64,000 bases of DNA, from contig NBAY01000002.1 in assembly GCA_002794775.1 (NCBI GenBank), forward strand, positions 2,232,001 through 2,296,000, read 5' to 3'. Each line of letters opens with the position of its first letter. Positions within the stretch are counted from its first letter, which is position 1. Source of the DNA: Porodaedalea pini (lineage: Eukaryota > Basidiomycota > Agaricomycetes > Hymenochaetales > Hymenochaetaceae). A program made the position numbers and the translations under genes. Below, in pieces: positions 27,801 through 37,973 of the stretch. The notes below the pieces were generated by a model, which made no database searches, was not told where the DNA came from, and saw only the letters and a program-made list of their open reading frames with translations.

Positions 27801-29142
27801 ACCCATCGAAAGGCGATGCAGGACGCTAGGGGGATTCGTCACAGACCGAGGTCGAGCCTGTCGTCCGTCTACAACAGGGAACCTAGAGATGGCCGGTGAA
27901 GAGATGAACGACATATGCACAGGACGGGGGTGAGGTTCGTGAACGGGTGGACTACTCCCACTAACTGCTACATGTGGTGAAGCTACGGCCGCCGGTGGAC
28001 GGGGCCTCTGAGGACGATTTGGTATAGGAGGAGGATCCGTAGAAAAAGTAGAATCGCGAGGAGATGAATGATGGGTTGAAGTGCTCCGCTCAGAGTGCCT
28101 TCTTCTCAGTCTGCCAGAGGGCTGAAAGTTCGGAGACCGAGGTGTAGAGCCAGGTGAAGACTGTACAGGTCTGTCCGGAAACATAGGGGATACTGGCTGG
28201 AACACTGGTAAGGCGGGCACGGGGCATAGTTGTGTATCCTGTCCCAAAGGGACCTGAGCCTCTGGAGAGCCCTTCAACGACTGCACCCTTCGACGGTTCC
28301 AGAACGAAGCCCTCCTCATCAAAGATTTCGGTTCAGGTCGAGCATCCGGCGAATTGAACACCTCTCTAACGGCTTCTCGACCAGCATCGTTGCCGTCCAG
28401 AACAGACAATGAAGCGCTATTCTTCCGGGCTCGCGAGCTCTGCCCCGAGTCATTCGGTTCAGAAGCAGCAAGTTCCTCCTGTGCGCGCGAAAAGCTCCTT
28501 ACACGTCGGACTTCCGGGCTAGGCTCCAAACGAGTAGGTCTTGGCGCAGTGCTCGGTCTCGACGCGGAGGAATACGATGTCCTCGGTGCGGAACTAGCTG
28601 AACGGCATAACATGAGGAAGACCAATGCCAAGGCCGGCCTGAGCAAGCGTGCGCGTAGTTTGAGGTTGAGGCGGCATTAGAGTCGATGAACGGGAGGGTC
28701 TCGTGCCTTTTACATTCGACCCGGCCTCTGGTGCCACGGTCGGGAAATACATCGATCCAGTACTCTGACGCGCAAATGCGGGATCAACCACGTCCTCATA
28801 GCGCGGAACGTCCGGTAGCTTCTTATTAACGTCTATGTTGTAGCTACTCGCACGAGCGATTCGTCCGTCTTCCGTGGTCCGTGCATGTGCCGCCGACGCG
28901 TGTGGACCTTCTGACATAGCCGATGCCATAGATGGACCCGCGCGCCGGCGCCAGAGCGGCAAGGAGAAGAACGTCGTCGTCTGTGTTGTGGTCGTCACCG
29001 TCGTTGTGGTTGTTGCCGACAAATAGGTCTGTGATTCAGAGGCCTGATCAGCATCCAGGTCGGAGTACGGTGGTAGGTGCGCGTCCTTCGCGCTCTGCGC
29101 GTTAACGGTTCCTGACGGAGAAGTCGACTTCCTGCCTACCAT
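24877..29142 (-). CDS. Arf guanine-nucleotide exchange factor, Sec7 plus PH domains
   Basis: A long S/P/R-rich N-terminal region (29142 to about 27650) precedes a Sec7 domain (about 27620-26900) with SGDAYYIQALQSYIDRFDF, then GLPKETQQIDRVMEAFA carrying the catalytic-finger Glu, and HPYILSFSLIMLHTDAFN. A split PH domain follows (REWSIILTGSQLLFYRDSA, then MRLVMPSGRQILLQTENE with EWIAHINYA). A coiled coil (RSRIVLSKIREFEARIETAR...) and a disordered tail end at TGA (complement of 24877-24879). Sec7-PH-coiled-coil order resembles EFA6/Yel1/Syt1-type Arf exchange factors acting at plasma membrane or endosomes. The ATG at 29142 is the first in the open exon. Intron joins in the Sec7 region keep frame. 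Confidence 0.85.
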
Positions 29143-29419
29143 CACCTAGCAGCGAGTCGAGGATTGAATATGAGGTCGTGTTCCGCTCCAGGTTGCTCGC
29201 AGTTAGTCGTACCAGTTAAGCTAATAGTAATATGGGGTGGAGACTCAAACGTTCTAGATTTCAAACAGGGACTGTTGCATGTGACTTTATGTACATCATC
29301 AAAAATCTAAGTGACCTGATCGTCCGAGTCGGGGGTAGAAGAAAAGAAAAAAAGAGGGTCAAGTACTGGCAAGATCATACAACAGGTCTGTACGAAAGGC
29401 GCAAAGCAAACTAAACAAA

Positions 29420-31525
29420 TCATTGAGTTTTCTGAGCCCGCCTCTTCTCTTTCTTCAAAGCCTGTTTCTTCTGCTCGAGCTGTGCACGCTGGAAACACGA
29501 TCATGCTGATGATTATCATGTAGAAAAACATAAGCAGAAATGATCTCACCTCGGCTGACCGTTTGTTCTCACTGTACTTCATCTTGTCATACAGCTTTCG
29601 CTGCTTCCGGCTCATCATCATCTTATTCATCTCCAGCTCGCTCTCCGCCTTCAACCGCTCCTCAGCCGCATCTCCTGCCTTCTTTTTCGTCACCTTGCTG
29701 ACCTTCTTCTCGAAAGCCCCAAAATCAACCCCCTGCACCTCCGCTTGCAGCTCAGCTGCGCGGAATTGTTCAGAGTCGTCAGCCGCCCGTGCAACAGCAA
29801 TGTCGAGGACAGCCTTCCCAGCTGCAGCCTCGACATCCTCAGCATCTGTACCAGGCACAGACTGCTCTTCCTCGCTCTCTGATATATCCACGGCGTTTTG
29901 TTCAGCATGCGACGGATCGTAAGCACCGGCCGCCTCGCCGAATGGGCTTATATGAGGCGGAAGTGTTGCGCCTTGAAGGTAAGGCCCTTCAGGCAGAACC
30001 TTGGCAGCATTCACGCAATCCACGACCCATTGGGGCTGGACGTACTTCCGCTTCCGCCGACGCTCTTTGTCCTCCGCCGATAGACTGCTGTCAGCAACCA
30101 CAGGTCTGTCGACAATAACGTGGGTAATCGATTCCTCGGAGTCATCGAAAGGCGATCCAGAACCAGAGGTTGCCGGCCAACCAAGGCGCCCACCGAACGA
30201 CCGGATGATGAATTCGAAGAGCGGACGTGACGTTTCCCGGGAAAGGAAGAAAGTATATGGAGCGAAAAGGTTTGTAGCGGTCGACTCAGGTAAGGATGAG
30301 AGACTCTGGAGAGTCGTTAGTGAAGCGGCCTCCTCTGGGTTTGTTTTTGATGGCTGAGGAACGAAATCATCTCCGACTTCTGCTTCAGCGTTGTCCTCCA
30401 CAACCATGGGTAGAGTCGAATCGTCGTCCTTCGGAGCGTTCATAGATATATCCTTGATAGTTTGACGAACATCCTTTCCTACGACTTTCTTTCCGTCAAC
30501 TTCTACCTCCCTTAACCCATTAATTTCGGCAGCAGGTTGCCGATCGACTTCCTGTAGGCTAAATGCGCCAACGCCTGCTCCCGCTGCATCTTTGTCGGAG
30601 TCAAGTGGTGGGGGGTAGACAAGTCCAGCATCCGTGTAGAGCTTGAAGAAAACGAAGCCAAGCAGGGTCTGATAGAGCTCCAAGAATGTCAGCATAACTC
30701 GCACATCGACGTCAGAGGGGATCTGTCAAGCATTTGTTAAAAAGTCACCATACTCGGAAAGAATGCAAGCTCACGCTTTGAGTGAACTGGTAAGGCACAA
30801 GCCAGGTAACGCTCTGGTCCATCACTTCTGCCTGGAAATAGACACCTTTAATGGACAAGAAGGTCCTGCGGAGTGCACGAGTATGCATGACATACAGCTG
30901 CCATTCGGCAGACAAACGAGCACAGTTTTCAATGAGCGAGGGAGGAAGCCTGTCGTTTGATGGTAATGAAGCGAACAGCGATACAAGACAAAGTGCATCA
31001 TCAATGTCGCGAACAGCATCTATGAAAGTAGGATATCTAGTCGGAGAGAGAGAAAGATGCATTAGAGTACGAAAGCGATATAAGACGTACGGAAGCACAG
31101 CACCTTTCTTTGATAATGTGGTCAAGTCGATATACGGGTTTGTTATCCTCCAAACTCTTTGCGCTACTCCACTCCCCGCGCCCAAGAGCTCTTGAGAGCT
31201 TTTTCGCGAACGCCTTGTGTTCCCGAAGCTTCCGCAAAACAGGCTCATGCGCTAGGTACGCAATGTCCTTTGCATAGTAGAACGATGTGGGCGCCGACGA
31301 ACCCTTGTTCGCCTTCTTCTTGTTCCTGGGCTCTCTCGGGAAGATACCTGCATGTATGTTTTTCAGCGAATTCGCATAACAAGCTGAGTAGGGACGGTCC
31401 TGACCTTTCAGAATGCATAGTCTACGAAAGTCTGCGAGCGAGCACTGAAGTTTTTTGACCGCAGAGGAGCGTGTTACGTAGGCCTTAGCAGCGCCAGATT
31501 TTCCTTTCTGCCTGAGACGACCCAT
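29420..31525 (-). CDS. NOP7: Pescadillo/Nop7, 60S ribosome assembly factor
   Basis: The product starts [20 protein letters not shown] and continues with [33 protein letters not shown] and [22 protein letters not shown], the hallmark Pescadillo N-terminal domain. A BRCT domain follows ([20 protein letters not shown] ... GGRLGW ... THVIVD ... [10 protein letters not shown]). An acidic stretch and a K/R/E-rich coiled coil end in [12 protein letters not shown] and TGA (complement of 29420-29422). Nop7/PES1 works with Erb1/BOP1 and Ytm1/WDR12 in nucleolar 27S pre-rRNA processing. Introns (about 31360-31414, 31038-31090, 30724-30773 and 29491-29550) are canonical. It is divergent from SmD2 with 163 bases between start codons. 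Confidence 0.93.
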
Positions 31526-31688
31526 GTTAGAGACCAGAGGAGAATACAAAAGTGAATTTTGAAATGATTTCTGGAGTAGTTCCCACGCTTACTACGCTAA
31601 AGGAAACACGCTGCACGTCGGTCGATCACTTGCGTTTTGACCTCGTCCATCTCCTCAGCGTTAAAGCAACGTCGCATTGACAAAAAGG
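31526..31688. promoter_or_regulatory. Compact divergent promoter, Pescadillo / SmD2
   Basis: Only 163 bases separate the two start codons, so both transcripts must be driven from this short region. No TATA box is visible. Confidence 0.45.
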
Positions 31689-32330
31689 ATGAGGTGAGAG
31701 AACCCCCGTTCTCATCTTGTATGAAAAGTCCTCACTCTAACTCCCTACCTCCTTCAGTCAATTCGCGCAGGTTCCCAAGTCTGAGCTAGATGAAGCCCAG
31801 CTCCGCCAACTCGAAGAGCATGAGATCTCGCAAGGACCTTTATCGGTTCTGCTACAAGCCGTCAGGAACCACCACCAAGTCCTTATCTCCCTGAGGAATA
31901 ACAAAAAGCTTTTGGCGCGCGTGAAGGCTTTTGATAGACACACGAACATGGTGCGTGGTCCATTAGCATCTTGCCGTTTCTGCTGGTAAAGACTTACTGT
32001 TCTTGTCTTCGTGCAGGTACTGGAAAATGTCAAGGAGGCGAGTTTCCTTATTATGACCAATGCCCATGCAATGTTTTTTAATTTGGTCATCTATAGATGT
32101 GGGTGGAGGTGCCGAAGGGCAAAAACAAGAAGCCGGTGAACAAAGATCGGTTTATCAGCAAAATGTTCTTAAGGCATGTGTTGCGCTTAGTACTGGACAT
32201 CGAACTGCGCTGAAGCATTGCATCTGATTTTAGAGGTGATTCCGTGATTTTGAGTGAGTGCTCTGTCGCCAAAATTGTTCATGTCATGCTGAGCTTGTCT
32301 TTCATACAGTTTTGCGAAACCAGGCATGAC
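31689..32330 (+). CDS. SMD2: Small nuclear ribonucleoprotein Sm D2
   Basis: Six small exons join to a protein of about 112 residues: [12 protein letters not shown]..., [77 protein letters not shown] and SVIL-ILRNQA. This matches SmD2 from end to end, both Sm motifs included. SmD2 is part of the heptameric Sm ring on U1, U2, U4 and U5 snRNAs. Exon 1 codes only ATGAG (31689-31693). Exons 3 (32017-32037, 21 nt) and 5 (32234-32253, 20 nt) are microexons. Introns 3 (32038-32096) and 4 (32174-32233) can only be spliced in frame with GC donors (GAG/GCGAGT and AAG/GCATGT). Confidence 0.92.
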
Positions 32331-32940
32331 CTCTGTCACCTTCTTTCCGTCATCTTGTCTTTGTTTCACGACGTCTTTGTCGTCCGACTATATTGGCGGC
32401 TCGAGGATGGTGCGGTTGGTATTGTAGTTTTTTTTTTGTGTACATTCGATGAACCAGTGTTATTCTTCTTTCTCGAATGAGCAGGCAGAGCAGCCGCGGC
32501 TAGATGCATAAACTTAAGAGTGCGGATAGATGCGTCCGGCTTATTTGCTCCTTACAACCTTTCTATCCGCGGCTTAAAATCTGTCCCAACGCATAAACTT
32601 CGTTATAATCAAGGTGAAACCTGGAACCTCAATATGTGCTAGCGCTAGACTAGGATCATTAATATTGGCTTTGCTAAGATGCTATGTCGGTCTGTAGTTG
32701 ATTTATTCCTCTCTTTGTCGATTGTAAAAGTGTAAGTACGGCAAGCCTTTTTTTTTAAAAAATTCCCCCTCGAATTGTGTACGGCCGGCTCGGCGGTCCG
32801 GGATAAGTAACGGCCCGCCTGGGCCGCGCGATCCCGTCTATACTTTATAACCACCATGCATACAGCTCGGCGAAACAGCTGTTCCAGCCTCCTCTTCTCT
32901 CCGCCTCCTAACACACCTCTCACTTGCACTAGCTAGCACG
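32331..32940. other. Intergenic region, SmD2 3' flank and oxidoreductase promoter
   Basis: About 610 bases without a gene. A GC-rich block at 32780-32840 is followed by CTTTATAAC at about 32844-32852, a TATA-like site some 90 bases upstream of the next ATG. The first half is probably the SmD2 3' UTR. Confidence 0.4.
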
Positions 32941-34854
32941 ATGTCTGATGTGAAAAAGGACCTGAACGTCCTCATGTGTAAGTTGCTCTTCGTTTCTGTC
33001 TTGTTCAGTGCGCTGATCTGAGCCTTGGTATATGCGAATGGATAGGTGGTGCTGTGAGTCGTCCTCAGCATGTTTCCCTCGGAAAGTATTCATATCTAAG
33101 CTGTTGTTTAGGGAGAGTACACCACGGGATGGACGGGATCTGGTGCTTCAAAGTCGGACAAGAAGGCGAGTTCCAAAAAACTCTATTTATCCACTTCCAG
33201 GCTAACCAATACGTTAGATCGGGGTACGTTATAGCTTTCGGGATGAAGAACTCAATGAGCTCTAACCTTCCGGAAGGTCGTGGGCTTGACGCTCTTTGAC
33301 TTGCGAAGGCGCCAAAAGGTCGACGAACTCTCCATGGTCGCAGTCAGCGGCTCCAAATTCCCAGCCATCCGCCAGCATCTCCAAGAGAACATCGCGAATG
33401 TGTATAAGGACATGGACACCTCGTACGATATATTTCTTGCTGAAACTTGAAACTTGAATCCGGCTCATTGCTTCATCCTTTCAGCTTTAAGTCGTATCCG
33501 GAAGAGGGAAAGACGGATCCAGAGGCATACAAAGCCGCTATTGATGCTCTGAAGCCCGGGGACGCAGTCATTATATTCACTCCTGACAGTACGTTACACG
33601 TCGATATGCATGTTTGTACGAAAAAGCTGAAGAAACATGCATCGCAGGCACGCACTTCCCGATCGCACTTTACGCACTGGAGCGCGGTCTGCACGTCCTC
33701 GTCACGAAGCCTGCGACCCAAAAGCTCGCCCACCATATCAAGCTCATTGAGGCAGCGAAGAAGAATAACGTGGTTTGCTTCGTCGAGCACCACAAGAGGT
33801 AATAATCTTCGTATAGTCTGTATCTCGCGCAACACTCATCGGTCATTGCCTAGATTCGACCCGGTGTACAGCGATGCGAAAGCGCGTGCCGCTTCCCTCG
33901 GAGAATTCAACTTCTTTAATGCGTGGATGAGCCAGCCGAAAAGCCAGCTTGAGACATTCCGCGAATGGGCAGGGAAGGACAGTGACATCAGGTGAATACC
34001 ACTTGCCAAGACGTACAAGAAGAAGCGCACTCACTACAGTGTACTTATTCCAGTTACTATCTCTCATCGCACCACATCGACATCTGCTGCTGGATCCTGC
34101 AGGGCAAGGCAGTGCCAACGCGCGTTGTTGCGAGCGCTGCGACCGGTATCGCGACGGGCGAGCCGTATAACTGTGTGAGCAATACGGAGGACACAATCAC
34201 GTTGCTCGTCGACTGGCAGTCACTCTCGAGCTCGAAGTACAAGGGACTGCGGTGTATACTGCCTCGTGGACGGCGCCTCTCAAAGCGGGCGTGCACTCTG
34301 CGCAGCATTGGTACTACATGGGGGAGAAGGCAAGTGTGCTTCGGGGTTTACTGTTGAGCCGTATGTCGACTGACTTGACCCAGGGAGATATCACCGTTGA
34401 CCAGGCGCACCGCGGATACGACATAACCGTCGACGACACCGGCAAGACCTAGTATGTCTTATATCCTTCGGCTAGTTCCAAACCTGATCACATGTTGTCC
34501 ACCCTTGCTCCTTACTAGCTATAACCCATTCTAGTAAGTGACCTTCCTAGATTATCCATGATAAACCGGTCCTGACTTCCTTCCTCGACTTTCAGCATGA
34601 AGTACTCGCCGTCTGAGTCGGGCCACTTCGATGGCCAGAGGGGCTATGGCTACATCTCCATCGAGAAGTTCATCGATGCTGCCCGTGCTGTGAACGCAGG
34701 TGAGAGCAAGCTGGGGGACTTTGACGCACACGGACTCCCGACGATTGCCAACACTGTACTCACGACCGCTATCCTCCATGCCGGCCGGATCAGCCTCGAT
34801 GAGAAGCGGCCAGTGGGCATTAAGCTGGAAGGGAACCAATGGAAGCTGGAGTAG
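32941..34854 (+). CDS. Gfo/Idh/MocA-family NAD(P)-dependent oxidoreductase, with apparent frameshift
   Basis: The product starts [21 protein letters not shown], a Rossmann nucleotide-binding loop assembled from three exons. It continues with [53 protein letters not shown] (the Lys-Pro motif of the family) and [14 protein letters not shown], and ends [14 protein letters not shown]...[15 protein letters not shown]. It resembles fungal proteins often labelled D-galacturonate reductase-like; the substrate is unproven. Exon 2 is 8 nt (33046-33053) and one late exon is 15 nt (34519-34533). Two introns need GC donors (33166-33276 and 34330-34383). Between SSKYKG and [11 protein letters not shown], near 34240-34246, the frame shifts by one base with no usable intron, so the copy may be broken or the base miscalled. 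Confidence 0.75.
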
Positions 34855-35559
34855 TCTTCTCATAGTCAGCGGCAATATGTCCAGCTCGTGTAGGAATATC
34901 ATGATGGAAATAAAAGGAACGAGCTTGATGTGCTTTATCTGCATGACGTCGTTCCCCCTTGCCGAACTTCTGCTTTCTCCTATCCCACACTCATTACAGA
35001 GATAAGTAGGGCGTCATCGATGTTCGACATGGTATCATATGTTACTTACTGCGATGGGCGAACGCTCCCGAGTTAGAGCAGGGTACAACCCACTTGCGAA
35101 ACCAATGAGGAACGAGAAATGTCAAGGCACACATTGCGATCACTGCGGGACGTTCCAGTCAGAAAGGGACTATGGTATCTGCCCGTGAATCTTAGACTGT
35201 GAGGGTGTATGACAGCAATTCAGGTTCAGACCAGGGACGTTCATAAGTAGGCTGCACATGCATATGCGCAATTCGTCGACAGTTCAAGAAGTGAACATTC
35301 TTGAATGTTAAAGCGCCGACAGCCACGCCCAAGTGCGTTAAGCTCTCCACGTTTCTATGTACCCCTTCCTTCATTTGCTTTATATATACCTACCACTCTC
35401 TCAAGATGGCGGGAAAACTTGACCAGATCTCGATGTGACTGACGGAAGGAAAGATTACGGGAACCGAACTATGATGCATAAAACCTGAACCTCGAGTGTA
35501 TCAGGCGTCATAGACTGCGTAGGTGCTGCTTCGCTGTGTCTCAGCTGGTTGTCGGGCTG
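34855..35559. other. Intergenic region without recognised gene
   Basis: About 700 bases between the oxidoreductase and the transposon. Open frames are short and overlap in several frames with no family similarity. The first part is likely the 3' UTR. Confidence 0.4.
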
Positions 35560-35568
35560 CAGGTACGA
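35560..35568. repeat. Target-site duplication, left copy
   Basis: CAGGTACGA lies directly outside the left inverted repeat. The identical word flanks the right end at 36254-36262. Confidence 0.75.
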
Positions 35569-36253
35569 GGACCCCTGGTAATACCTATATAGGCCTGAGG
35601 CCAATCCGGATACGAATCGCCAAATTTTGACCTTGAGGCCTGAGGCTTTCCGGATAAATTTGACCCAATTTGGCTCATAGGCCTGAGGTAAGTATCCGGA
35701 TAAGGAGAGTCGCCGAATCACCGAGGCCTGAGGCAATCCGGATAACACGTGATGGGCTTGGGCTGACCAAACTCAGACCAAAATTCACAACGGCACATGA
35801 CACCGTGGGATGCCTTGGCCTTTTTCTTTGAGCTCACAGATGCTTCCTTTACAGTTTGGATGGAAATTCAGGCAACTGCAAGTATTCTCCCAGCAGTTAT
35901 GAAGGACTTCAGGAAGAAGAAGTAACTTTTTTTTTCTGAAATGCTAATCATTAACTCTTACAAAAATTATCATTAATATTATTAGTATTCTACGTTGCTC
36001 ACTAGCATTCTGCAGTGGAGATAAAGTAGAATTACATGCATTTTTTTAACCAAATTTTGCCTCTGCACTCAAAAAAAAAATCCGGATAAAACTCCCTCTC
36101 TGGGAGGCCTGAGGCTGAAACCAGATATTTTGGGGCTCACAACCCTGAAGGCCTGAGGTAATCCGGACAAATCGCGCCCGCAGGGCGCAAAAAAATCCGG
36201 ATAACGAAGTGCGACTTCGGCCTCAGGCCTATATAGGCATTGCCAGGGGTCGT
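35569..36253. mobile_element. Non-autonomous DNA transposon (MITE-like) with terminal inverted repeats
   Basis: The left end reads GACCCCTGGTAATACC then TATATAGGCCTGAGGCC. The inverse complement of the right end reads GACCCCTGGCAATGCC then TATATAGGCCTGAGGCC, so about 33 bases match with two mismatches. Directly outside both ends is CAGGTACGA (35560-35568 and 36254-36262), a 9-bp target-site duplication. That size suggests the Mutator superfamily; hAT or KDZ elements give 8 bp. The 685-bp interior has no credible transposase. It carries several copies of a GGCCTGAGG...ATCCGGATAA motif and a poly-A run. Confidence 0.82.
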
Positions 36254-36262
36254 CAGGTACGA
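36254..36262. repeat. Target-site duplication, right copy
   Basis: CAGGTACGA lies directly outside the right inverted repeat, identical to 35560-35568. Confidence 0.75.
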
Positions 36263-37973
36263 TGTTCCCGAACGACTTGTTGCGTTGTAAAGGAGGAGAC
36301 TTCCGAAACGGAAAATTAGGCTCTGACATGATCGACGTTTCACTGCTAAGCTGACGTCATACCATCACGTACACACTCTCAAGCTCTGGCCTCAAGTGCG
36401 GTATGGCCATCCAGCTATATCGGTGTGCAGAGCGCGGCTGGCAGACAGCTCACAGGCATCGTCTTCTTATCCGATACATTGTCTGCATTGGCCCATCCTT
36501 TTGTACCTGCCCCACAAATCGCCGCTGCGGCCCCGCGTTTGATAGATCCACTAGGTAGTGTTTACTGCAATATATGCACAGGAATATATCTCCTTCACAC
36601 TTCGCGAATTCATTCCCAGTCTTCGTGAACTCTGTTGTGCCGACTGGTCCGCCTGAGCGTGGCAGGCAGTTACCAGGGAGCCCGCGAAGCTGATGAATCC
36701 GCGCTCGCATTCCGCCCGTTCCTATCGTATGGAGATCATCATGAGGTCTCTCTTGTTCTCAGTCCGGGTGCGCACCCCATTCGACCAGTCCTCATAAGAG
36801 TTGCTCCTTGCCACGGCACGCAGCAGAACAAGGTTGGTTGCTGGGTTCAACCGGCTTTCTACTCCTGTTCCTCTTCAGTCCTAGACTCCTCCGTTCTTCT
36901 ACTGCATCCGCTTCTTCTCGACGTCGGCATCAACCCTCACTATTTTCTCTCTTCACTCGTGAGACGCTTTGCATTTTTGCATTCAATAAATAAAATACGA
37001 CCAGTTGTGTTGTGATTGCTGACGACGAAGATGCTAACGCGCACCACGAAATCGAGGGCCACAAAGCCACCTTTTCGATGAGACGCGTGATACAGGGAAA
37101 AACACTTGAGGGAGAAAAGGTGGAGGCGAATGTTGCAACATGCTGTAACGACGATGGTGGAGAAGGGACAGACGAGGAAAAGAAAATTGTGAATATGGAC
37201 CAAATATAATGTGCACGAGAAAATGAATGGGGGAGAGAGTTCATTTGTTGATCTTCAGAGGACACGGCTGCAGACGATAAAACTAAAAAAGAATAAGTCA
37301 AAGGGGAGCCCGCGACCCGAACCATGGCTAACGCACACAGCGAAGGAGAGGAAGACATGGAATAGGAAGCGGAGCAGGGGTAAAAAGGGGGGAATGGGGG
37401 AATGGGAGGGGGAGGGTGTTGGCGGAATACTAAAGAGGTGGATGCGGTTTAAAAAAAATACTGGTATTGAATGAATGTTGCAATGATGGTAAGGGTGCAA
37501 TGGATGAATTGAAAAACACGAGCACAAGAAAAAAAAATGCGGAAGAGGGATTGCTGAATGGAGGATTAGTCCGTTCGACTTGGTACACAATCGCGACTCG
37601 CGAAAAGCCCGAATGAGAAAGAAAGAAACCATCCTTCTTGAGAGGGAGGCGTGTCCCCGTCGTTTGGATCTGCGCCTTCCGTTCCAGGGATGAAAATGTG
37701 TAGTGCGATAAGTGCGATGAGACAGAAGACCATTGAGATGATGGGATGCATGGGATGATTGAGCTTGCAGAGACAGGGGGAAAGTGCGCGAGGGTGGCCG
37801 TTTTGGAGGCGATTGACGTATATGATAGAGTACATTTTGAGTTGCGGACGAGAAAGTTGACGTTTCGGAGCAGTGACAGAAAGGGTGCGGCGTCCAAACG
37901 TGTCCGACCGTGATAAAGTGGTGGACACGGGTGTGTATAGCGCGACGAGTGGAAAGATGTTGTATATTCCACA
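36263..37973. other. Intergenic region, probably 3' flank of the cyclin gene
   Basis: About 1.7 kb with no recognisable gene. The part at 37200-37560 is purine-rich on the plus strand, which leaves long but low-complexity open frames on both strands; their translations show no domain. The section next to 37973 is probably the cyclin 3' UTR. Confidence 0.4.

Noticed and set aside
36635..37015. 126-codon plus-strand open frame
   Set aside because: No domain, no splice partners and atypical composition; judged chance.
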